Translations under genes and position numbers: made by a program
Shown here: in pieces, positions 5,579 to 11,525 of the stretch
How the letters are laid out: every line of letters begins with the position of its first letter
How positions within the stretch are numbered: position 1 is the first letter of the stretch
Source of the DNA: Bacillota bacterium
GTDB lineage: Bacteria > Bacillota > Bacilli > Alicyclobacillales > SLC66
Assembly: GCA_021799325.1 (NCBI GenBank)
Contig: JAJZAS010000024.1
Coordinates: 1 to 11,525, forward strand
DNA length: 11,525 nucleotides
Direction: 5' to 3'
Notes under the pieces: model-generated
What the model was told of the DNA's origin: nothing
What the model saw: the letters and a program-made list of their open reading frames with translations, nothing else
Databases searched by the model: none

Positions 5579-5770
5579 ATGAAAAAATTCCTTCAATCCT
5601 CCTCAGTCTGGCTGTGGACAAAATGGTCCCTGTGGAAACGCGAAGAAGGACAAGGCATGGTGGAATACGGCCTGATTATCGCGCTTGTCGCCATTGTCCT
5701 GATTGCAGCGCTTACAGCCCTCACCGGAGGACTTACGAATACATTTAACACGATTACAAAGGCCTTATAA
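5579..5770 (+). CDS. flp: Flp-type major pilin (Tad pilus)
   Basis: This 63-residue prepilin is the main subunit of the Tad/Flp fibre. The processing site is EEG/QGMVEYG: cleavage after G24 leaves Q at +1, E at +5 and Y at +6, the standard Flp signature, followed by a single hydrophobic helix (about 30-52) LIIALVAIVLIAALTAL. The 24-residue leader is unusual in carrying four Trp. ATG 5579 is chosen because AAAGGTGG lies 8 bases upstream; the GTG at 5567 falls inside that site. The gene is preceded by the c-di-GMP riboswitch and followed 19 bases after the stop by a perfect terminator hairpin. Confidence 0.95.
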   Translation: MKKFLQSSSVWLWTKWSLWKREEGQGMVEYGLIIALVAIVLIAALTALTGGLTNTFNTITKAL

Positions 5771-5789
5771 TCACATCATGAAAATCAGC

Positions 5790-5820
5790 AAAGGGCAGGT
5801 AAAGAAACCTGCCCTTTTTT
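5790..5820 (+). terminator. Intrinsic terminator between flp and tadE
   Basis: AAAGGGCAGGT (5790-5800) pairs with ACCTGCCCTTT (5807-5817), 11 bp with no mismatch, loop AAAGAA, then TTTTTT. No separate promoter is visible before tadE, so partial read-through probably feeds the rest of the operon at a lower level than flp. Confidence 0.88.
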
Positions 5821-5837
5821 GCCCAAAGAGGCATTGT

Positions 5838-6221
5838 ATGCGATGGTGGCATGATGAACAAGGCCAATCTCTCGTGGAGTTTGCACTGGTGTTGCCGATC
5901 CTCCTTTTGATACTTGTTGGGATATTCAATTTTGGACAGGTTTTTTATAGCGATATTGTCATCAATGAAGCGGCCAGAGATGCAGCTCGATATGCCAGCA
6001 TTGGCGTTGGTGAGACAGAAATCAATCAAGTGATCACAGAGGACTGTCAGACACTGAACACATCTCAACTGAGCTATAGCATCAGTCAACCCTATCCGCA
6101 GAGTTCAGGACTGCCAGTGACCATTACCATCAATTATCCGGTAGCTGTCATGCCGCCCCTCAGTCTGTTTTTGCCTAGCACCATGCAGTTACAAGCGGTC
6201 ATGACCATGAGGGTGGAATAG
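5838..6221 (+). CDS. tadE: TadE-like pseudopilin
   Basis: A 127-residue protein with the TadE pattern: MRWWHDEQG/QSLVEFALVLPILLL. A prepilin-peptidase site after G9 has E at +5 and F at +6, then one transmembrane helix (about 15-35) and an extracytoplasmic domain. TadE pseudopilins are minor parts needed to build the Flp pilus. ATG 5838 has AAGAGG (5825-5830) upstream. The frame is open to ATG 5778, but that start would place the flp terminator inside the coding region, so it is rejected. tadG starts 2 bases after the stop. Confidence 0.88.
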   Translation: MRWWHDEQGQSLVEFALVLPILLLILVGIFNFGQVFYSDIVINEAARDAARYASIGVGETEINQVITEDCQTLNTSQLSYSISQPYPQSSGLPVTITINYPVAVMPPLSLFLPSTMQLQAVMTMRVE

Positions 6222-6223
6222 GT

Positions 6224-7129
6224 ATGTTTCGCTGGATAAAAAAAAGATTAGTGAATGAAGCAGGCAATGTCTCGGTCATTGTCACGATGTTTATGATTGC
6301 CATGTTGGGTGCCACTGCGCTCGTAACCGATGTGGGGAGCGCCTACATGGCAAAAAACAAATTGCTTAACGCACTGGATGCAGGAGCGCTTGCCGGAATC
6401 GACAATATCTTTCAGGGACAAGCTGCTGCACAAAGCGCGGCCATCTCTTATGTGAATAAGAACGGGGAAAGTGTTGACCAAGTAGTGGTCAACACCACAG
6501 CCGATACGGTGGATCTGTATCGTACCATCCAAATTCCATTCGCATTTGCGAAAGTGCTTGGATTTAATAGCGTCACCTACCAGGCGCATGTACAGGCATC
6601 AGCAGGAACGCTCGTGTCCGGCACTGGGTTTGTTCCCATTGGAGTACAGGAACAAAACTTTGTCTATGGTCAAACCTATACACTATCAGACGGTTCGGGT
6701 GAGGGCGTAGACGGTAATTATGGTTTTTTGGCCCTTGGCGGGACGGGAGCTTGTGTGTTTGAGCAAAACTTGATGTACGGATATAACGGTGTTTTGCAAG
6801 TGGGCGAGCAGGTGGAGACAGAACCTGGAGTGATGGAGGGGCCGGTGTCTACTGCGATCAGCTACAGACTGAACGAAGGTGAGGATAGTACATTTTCTAC
6901 TGCTACTGAAGACAGCCCTCGCGTGATGTTGATGCCTGTGATCGATTCCAGCAGTGAACATGGCCGTTCGGAAGTGACGATCGTTGGGTTTGCTGCTTTT
7001 TACTTGGACGGACTTCAAGGAAGTGGCGGTCATCAAGAGATCATCGGCAGATTCATGAGAATGGTAGTGCCCGGTACAGTAGGACAAGGCATGAACTTTG
7101 GATTATACAGTGTGAAATTGACACATTAG
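6224..7129 (+). CDS. tadG: TadG-like pilus assembly protein
   Basis: A 301-residue protein. The N-terminus NEAGNVSVIVTMFMIAMLGA starts the TadE/G-like membrane anchor (about 14-40), followed by DVGSAYMAKNKLLNALDAGALAG (read in two pieces), the family's conserved helix. The long outer domain (about 125-301) has the Bacillota type 'PIGV--Q-F-YG--Y-L', GNYGFLAL and 'vG--VeTEPGvm-GPv' motifs. The Glu+5 of true pilins is absent, so it is probably an anchored, unprocessed component. It lies 2 bases after tadE and 13 before cpaB. Confidence 0.87.
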   Translation: MFRWIKKRLVNEAGNVSVIVTMFMIAMLGATALVTDVGSAYMAKNKLLNALDAGALAGIDNIFQGQAAAQSAAISYVNKNGESVDQVVVNTTADTVDLYRTIQIPFAFAKVLGFNSVTYQAHVQASAGTLVSGTGFVPIGVQEQNFVYGQTYTLSDGSGEGVDGNYGFLALGGTGACVFEQNLMYGYNGVLQVGEQVETEPGVMEGPVSTAISYRLNEGEDSTFSTATEDSPRVMLMPVIDSSSEHGRSEVTIVGFAAFYLDGLQGSGGHQEIIGRFMRMVVPGTVGQGMNFGLYSVKLTH

Positions 7130-7142
7130 TGAGGCCACGCTT

Positions 7143-7862
7143 ATGAAAAAAATGCGTATGACAACGTTGTTAATTGTTTTATCTGCGGGGTTCGCGCTGC
7201 TCGCAGCGATTGCGGCTGAGACGACTTTAAAGCGGCAGACAGAAGCGATCCAAGCTCAGGAAAAGAGCGCCACAGTGGTAGTGGCCGCCATCGCCATCCC
7301 CGCTCACGCCACCATTACTTCTGGTATGGTCAAACTGGCTACCATTCCTGCAGGAGGGATCAGTACTGGGGCCTTTACCACACTGCAACCGGTAATCGGG
7401 AAACTGGCAACTCAGGCTATTTACCCTGGTGAGCAAGTATTACCTCCGTTTTTGACGAGCCGTATCGCCTCATCGGATTTTGCAGACCGGATACCAAGCG
7501 GGATGGTGGCGATCAGTGTGCTATATAATCCGGTTTTTGCAGTTGGTGGAAAAATCAAAACTGGTGATCATGTCGATGTTATCGCAGTGCTGAGTAAAGG
7601 ATTTAACAAAACAAAACTCGATGCTTCGGAGATTATCGCGAAAAATGTACTCGTTTTGTCTGTTCCAAGTCTTCCTTCCGCGAATTCCACTGCGGCCGCC
7701 AGTTCGGGTTCAGGACTTTCGATCAGCCTAGCGGTCTCACCGCATGATGCCAATCAAATCGCTTTTACTACAGTCTATGGACAGATTTACTTTGTGCTCG
7801 AACCAAGTGGCGGTGTACTGAAGAGTGTTCCTCCTGTTGTTACTGATTCCACTATTGATTGA
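7143..7862 (+). CDS. cpaB: Flp pilus assembly protein CpaB/RcpC (SAF domain)
   Basis: A 239-residue protein with an N-terminal membrane helix (about 7-25), then a SAF domain (about 43-103: TVVVAA-AIPAHATITSGMV and IYPGEQVLPPFL), and an RcpC-like beta domain (about 118-230: VAISVLY..GGKIKTGDHVDVI and late LAVSPHDANQIAFT). CpaB sits on the outer face of the membrane; in diderms it helps the secretin, while in monoderms it probably guides the growing fibre through the wall (inference). A Ser/Ala-rich linker lies at about 179-190. The start ATG 7143 is the first in frame. Confidence 0.9.
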   Translation: MKKMRMTTLLIVLSAGFALLAAIAAETTLKRQTEAIQAQEKSATVVVAAIAIPAHATITSGMVKLATIPAGGISTGAFTTLQPVIGKLATQAIYPGEQVLPPFLTSRIASSDFADRIPSGMVAISVLYNPVFAVGGKIKTGDHVDVIAVLSKGFNKTKLDASEIIAKNVLVLSVPSLPSANSTAAASSGSGLSISLAVSPHDANQIAFTTVYGQIYFVLEPSGGVLKSVPPVVTDSTID

Positions 7863-7872
7863 GGTGAGTGTA

Positions 7873-9060
7873 ATGATCCGCCTCCTATTAGGCAATATGA
7901 GTGAAGAATTTATCCAGGCGGCAAGTGTTGCTGAGGATATTGAGTTGATGGGGGCAGTTCATAATGACTTTGTCCTCGATGCCGTCAGGGCTTATAAACC
8001 TGAGATGGTACTGATGACTGTGAACGGAGAGTCAGACATCGATACCACCCGTCAAATCGTGGATGAAAATCCTGAAGTGTCGGTGCTGATTATCACGCAG
8101 GATCAATCCTCTGAGCTGTTAAAAAAAGTGCTTCGTGCAGGTGTGAAGGACAGTCTTGAGCATTCCTTGTCTCCGATGGAAGTCATCGCTGCCTTAAGAA
8201 TGGTGTATGAGCGAACGGAAAAACAATTGCGAAAGACACAGTCGAACATATTGATGGACCAGCTTCATCATAAATCCAGGACCATCGTACTGGTGAGTGC
8301 AAAAGGTGGAGTGGGTAAGACCACAACGGCAATCAATGTGGGAGTGACCATGGCAAATGCCGGGAAAAGGGTCGTGGTGGTCGATATGGATTTTTCGTTT
8401 GGCGATGTCAATTTGCGCTTGGGGCTTCCCGACAGTCCCCGTAACATCTACACGCTGATGTTGGAAGGGGATCGCTATCAAGAAGTGTATTCCGGTTATC
8501 TCAACAAACATGAGTCAGGCATGTATGTGTTATCCGCACCTCTTTCTATTGAAGAAGGAGAATATATTACCGCTTCCTATGTGCAAGGGTTGATCCGCAC
8601 TTTGCGTAAGGATTTTGACTACATCCTGATCGACACCTCGCCAACCATCAACGACAGCTTTTTGACCGCGCTGGAAACAGCAGATCAGATTCTGATGATC
8701 AGCGTCGCTGATTTGGCCAGTGTGAAAAACAATCGCCGCATGCTTGGTGTTTTACAGGCACTTGGCTATTCACTCGATAAAGTAAAGCATGTGTCGGTGA
8801 AAAAAGGGACGCTGAGTGAGCGACTAGCGGTGGAAGTGCTTGAAAACGATTTTTATGCCACTATTGCGTTTGACGGATTGGCGGTAGGAGCTGCGGCAGA
8901 CTTGGGCGTTCCTGTGGTGACTCACAATCGTATGTCCAAGGCGTCTCGCGATTTGCAGAAGCTTGGAATGAAACTGTTGGCAGAAGAGAACCGTTCTTCT
9001 AAAGCCAAGCTGTATATGCCGATGAAAATCTGGCGAAAACGGACCAGGAGGCGAGTCTGA
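7873..9060 (+). CDS. cpaE: CpaE/TadZ, pseudo-receiver plus MinD-like ATPase
   Basis: A 395-residue cytoplasmic protein that places the pilus machine at the right cell site. Residues 1-120 form a CheY-like domain whose usual phosphate-accepting Asp strand reads MVLMTVNGE, with no Asp, so it is a pseudo-receiver. Residues 135-380 are a ParA/MinD ATPase with deviant Walker A KGGVGKT (144-150), VVVDMDFSFGDVN (read 183-196) and LIDTSP (the Walker B strand). ATG 7873 follows GAGGTGAG (7861-7868) at normal distance; an in-frame ATG at 7825 lies inside cpaB. The stop TGA shares its A with the cpaF start (TGATG). Confidence 0.92.
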   Translation: MIRLLLGNMSEEFIQAASVAEDIELMGAVHNDFVLDAVRAYKPEMVLMTVNGESDIDTTRQIVDENPEVSVLIITQDQSSELLKKVLRAGVKDSLEHSLSPMEVIAALRMVYERTEKQLRKTQSNILMDQLHHKSRTIVLVSAKGGVGKTTTAINVGVTMANAGKRVVVVDMDFSFGDVNLRLGLPDSPRNIYTLMLEGDRYQEVYSGYLNKHESGMYVLSAPLSIEEGEYITASYVQGLIRTLRKDFDYILIDTSPTINDSFLTALETADQILMISVADLASVKNNRRMLGVLQALGYSLDKVKHVSVKKGTLSERLAVEVLENDFYATIAFDGLAVGAAADLGVPVVTHNRMSKASRDLQKLGMKLLAEENRSSKAKLYMPMKIWRKRTRRRV

Positions 9061-10421
9061 TGACACTTGCAGAGCGCATGGGTACCAGACGACATGTTCA
9101 ATCTGTCGAAAGGTCTGGGCAGGAAGTAAAAGACGATGCTGTGCCAGCGTCTGTCGCTTCGCAAGAATCATCACAATTAAAAGAATTAAAGGCGAAAATT
9201 CACGTCAAATTGGTAGATGACCTGTTACAGTCGGACGAACAAATCGATCTTCACCAACTCCTCGATCGCTTTTTAGAGGAAGAAAATGTGGTCTTAACTA
9301 AGGCAGAGCGAGCAAGCCTGCTCAAAGAATTGATTTCCGAAATGCATGGCTATGGTCCGCTCGATGAACTGTTGGTGGATGATGAGGTAACAGAAATCAT
9401 GGTGGTGTCCTCCCAACAGGTATTTATAGAAAAAAACCGTAAAATCGAGAAAACAGGCGTGCAATTTAAGGATGATGAACACGTGATGCGGGTCATTGAA
9501 AAAATAGTGAGTCCACTGGGGCGGCGAATCGATGAATCCACTCCGTTTGTGGATGCGAGGCTTCCCGATGGCTCACGTGTTCATGCGATCATACCACCGC
9601 TCGCGTTAAAGGGTCCTTGTTTGACGATTCGCAAATTTGCGAGAGACCCCTTGCAGATGGGTGACCTTATTAATTTTGGCACATTGAATCTGCCAATGGC
9701 GCAATTTTTGGAAGCTGTCGTGGCGGCACGCCTCAATGTGATGATCTCAGGAGGAACAGGTTCAGGCAAAACAACGCTACTAAATATCCTTTCAAATTTT
9801 ATTGGACAAGTTGAGCGGATTATCACAATTGAAGATGCGGCGGAACTTCAATTGCGTCAGGAACACATCGTAAGTCTGGAAACAAGGCCGCCTAATCTCG
9901 AAGGTAAAGGTGCAATCAGCATTCGTGATCTAGTTAGGAATGCGCTTCGCATGAGACCTGATCGCATTGTCGTTGGCGAGGTTCGCGGGGGTGAGGCACT
10001 AGATATGTTGCAGGCGATGAATACAGGTCATGATGGCTCTTTAACCACTGGTCACGCGAACAGTCCAAGGGATATATTGAGGCGCCTTGAAACCATGGTC
10101 ATGATGTCGGGAATGGATTTGCCGAGCCGCGCCATACGGGAACAGATTTCCTCTGCGCTTGATCTCATCGTCCAACAGGCGAGAATGGCGGATGGCGTGA
10201 GGAGAATCACTCATATTACAGAAGTGCTCGGGATGGAGGGTGAGCAGATCACCCTTCAGGATATCTTTGTGTTTGAGCAAACGGGTAGGGCTCCTGGTGG
10301 TCAAATTCAAGGCGTGTATAAGGCAACGGGGATTGTTCCTCGCTTTCTGGATAGAATCCAGGCATCCGGAGTTCCTGTAACCCATCAGTGGTTTATGTCA
10401 GATGCCATGAATGGCAGGTGA
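9060..10421 (+). CDS. cpaF: CpaF/TadA secretion ATPase
   Basis: A 453-residue type II/IV secretion ATPase that powers pilus assembly (and in some species retraction) as a cytoplasmic hexamer. Domains: a helical N-terminal region (1-95), HGYGPLDELL (96-105) of the N-terminal domain, and the arginine-rich RRIDESTPFVDARLPDGSR (155-173). Walker A is GGTGSGKTT (231-239), the Asp box IEDAAEL (257-263), Walker B RIVVGEVRGGE (302-312) and the His box TGHDGSLTTGHAN (322-334). All catalytic motifs are intact. ATG 9060 overlaps the cpaE stop by one base and the next gene overlaps its stop by one, so translation is probably coupled through the operon. Confidence 0.96.
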   Translation: MTLAERMGTRRHVQSVERSGQEVKDDAVPASVASQESSQLKELKAKIHVKLVDDLLQSDEQIDLHQLLDRFLEEENVVLTKAERASLLKELISEMHGYGPLDELLVDDEVTEIMVVSSQQVFIEKNRKIEKTGVQFKDDEHVMRVIEKIVSPLGRRIDESTPFVDARLPDGSRVHAIIPPLALKGPCLTIRKFARDPLQMGDLINFGTLNLPMAQFLEAVVAARLNVMISGGTGSGKTTLLNILSNFIGQVERIITIEDAAELQLRQEHIVSLETRPPNLEGKGAISIRDLVRNALRMRPDRIVVGEVRGGEALDMLQAMNTGHDGSLTTGHANSPRDILRRLETMVMMSGMDLPSRAIREQISSALDLIVQQARMADGVRRITHITEVLGMEGEQITLQDIFVFEQTGRAPGGQIQGVYKATGIVPRFLDRIQASGVPVTHQWFMSDAMNGR

Positions 10422-11359
10422 TGATGATGGTTTTTCTGCTTGTATTAGTGGCCGCGTTTATGTGGTCATATATGATACTGCGTAAGTGGTTCAGTGTCAG
10501 GTTGCAGATGGAACAAAGGGTGATGGAGATTCGCAAGGAACATCGACTTGGCGGATCGGAGAGAGAAGAGGAAATTGCCGGGCCAAAAACTAAACGATCG
10601 AAAATGACTAGGTGGAATTTCGTAAAATCCATTCATCAGGAATTGGAACAGGTGGGCATCCACTTGAGTAGGCAGGAATGGTTGGTCATCGGTGTCATGA
10701 CTTGTTCGCTCATGATCATCGTTTATCTCATCAGGCATAGCATTATTGGTCCAATTCTTGTCGTGGTCGGTCTGTTTATTCTTTATAAAGTACTGATTAA
10801 CGTGCATCGAACGAAAAGGGAAAGAAAGTTCGAAGAAGGACTAGGCGACATGCTGTCCGCTGCAACAGGAGCGCTAAAAGCCGGGTATTCATTGTTCCAG
10901 GCGATGGACACTGTGGCAAAAGAGACAAAAGGACAAGTCAGTGATGAATTCAGCATAATTTTAAGAGAAATTGCACTTGGCGTAACAGTCGAGGAGGCGC
11001 TAGTTCATGCGCAAGAACGTGTCCATTCGCGAGATTTCGAATTGATTGTGAACGCCATCCTCATCCAGCGCCAAGTAGGTGGGAATTTGGCGGAAGTGTT
11101 GGATATTGTTGCAGAGACGATCCGTGAGCGGTTTCGAATGAAAGGGGAAGTTAGGGCACTGACAGCGCAGGGGAGGATGTCAATGTGGATTTTTATCCTG
11201 ATGGCACCTGCCATTGCCTTATTCATGCTATTTTTAAACCCCTCCTACATCAGTTTTTTATGGAATACAAAGGTGGGATTGCTGCTGCTTGGCGTTGCGC
11301 TCTTTGGACAGTTAATCGGCGCTTTTCTGATTCGTCGTATTGTTCATTTTGAAGTGTGA
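10421..11359 (+). CDS. tadB: TadB, inner-membrane platform protein (type II secretion F domain)
   Basis: A 312-residue protein. It has an N-terminal helix (about 4-22), a charged cytoplasmic stretch, two helices (about 90-130), and a T2SSF domain (about 140-265: FEEGLGDMLSAATGALKAGY, ALGVTVEEAL, RDFELIVNAILIQRQVGGNLAEVL in pieces). Two C-terminal helices complete it. With TadC it forms the membrane platform moved by CpaF. The start is ATG 10421 (TGATG with the cpaF stop); ATG 10424 and 10427 follow at once, and 10427 has the better distance to AGG at 10416. The open frame back to 10388 lies within cpaF and is not needed. Confidence 0.93.
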   Translation: MMMVFLLVLVAAFMWSYMILRKWFSVRLQMEQRVMEIRKEHRLGGSEREEEIAGPKTKRSKMTRWNFVKSIHQELEQVGIHLSRQEWLVIGVMTCSLMIIVYLIRHSIIGPILVVVGLFILYKVLINVHRTKRERKFEEGLGDMLSAATGALKAGYSLFQAMDTVAKETKGQVSDEFSIILREIALGVTVEEALVHAQERVHSRDFELIVNAILIQRQVGGNLAEVLDIVAETIRERFRMKGEVRALTAQGRMSMWIFILMAPAIALFMLFLNPSYISFLWNTKVGLLLLGVALFGQLIGAFLIRRIVHFEV

Positions 11360-11378
11360 AGGAAGGGGAGCGAGAGTT

Positions 11379-11525
11379 ATGGTTGTTTTTTTCTATACAA
11401 TTGTCGCGGTTTTTTTGCTCTCCATTGGGATTCTTTCTTATCAATTTCAGTTTGCATTGCAGGTGGAGCGGCGTGTAAAAAAGATGGTGGCAAACGGGCA
11501 AACTGTTCAACCTTACGGAACTTTT
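11379..11525 (+). CDS. tadC: TadC-like platform protein, N-terminal part only (cut by window end)
   Basis: ATG 11379 follows GGAAGGGGAG (11361-11370) and opens 49 codons to the window edge. The product begins MVVFFYTIVAVFLLSIGILS, a membrane helix, then a basic stretch VERRVKKM. Only the N-terminus is seen, so the name rests on the standard tadB-tadC order and the helix-then-basic pattern. It would be the second T2SSF platform protein. Confidence 0.75.
   Translation, partial: MVVFFYTIVAVFLLSIGILSYQFQFALQVERRVKKMVANGQTVQPYGTF

Noticed and set aside
5778..5837. Longer tadE starting at ATG 5778
   Set aside because: It would code through the perfect flp terminator and add residues unlike any pseudopilin leader; ATG 5838 has its own ribosome site.

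Overview
The window looks like a chromosomal segment of a Gram-positive bacterium (Bacillota). Supporting signs are strong AAGGAGG-type ribosome binding sites, moderate GC, a single-membrane style Tad/Flp pilus operon without a secretin, and tRNA genes that partly lack an encoded CCA. A relative of Alicyclobacillaceae is a guess only; I cannot place it by sequence alone.

Left part (1-2040): the end of a small-molecule or peptide maturation/export operon. It holds a PqqD-like RiPP recognition domain broken by a frame change, an intact DrrA-type ABC ATPase, and an ABC-2 permease also broken by a frame change. Both breaks look like single-base losses.

Middle (2041-3963): three sequences with exact tRNA-Ala(GGC) geometry. 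Their anticodon and T arms are good, but the 5' third (acceptor strand and D-stem strand) does not pair. They share a 34-base identical core, and copies 1 and 2 are identical over 60 bases. They flank two small cargo islets: a PemK/MazF-type toxin-antitoxin pair, and an unrecognised 137-residue protein plus about 390 bases with no convincing gene. The layout is what repeated site-specific integration at a tRNA-Ala gene would leave, although no integrase is present here.

A tRNA cluster follows on the + strand: Asp(GTC), then a NAPE-PLD-like metallo-beta-lactamase hydrolase, then Phe(GAA), Gly(GCC) and Leu(TAA). Recognisable promoters precede Phe and Leu, and terminators follow Asp and Leu.

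Right part (5353-11525): a Tad (tight adherence) pilus operon, flp - tadE - tadG - cpaB - cpaE/tadZ - cpaF/tadA - tadB - tadC (cut by the window end). It is preceded by a sigma-A-like promoter and a well-formed class I cyclic di-GMP (GEMM-I) riboswitch. The riboswitch expression platform contains a hairpin that is both an intrinsic terminator and a sequestering stem for the flp ribosome binding site, with an alternative pairing into the aptamer. I infer that c-di-GMP turns the pilus operon off. A second, perfect terminator just after flp would keep the major pilin far more abundant than the assembly proteins. The pilin and pseudopilin are processed at G/QxxxE sites; the ATPases CpaF and CpaE and the TadB/TadC platform assemble the filament at the membrane.
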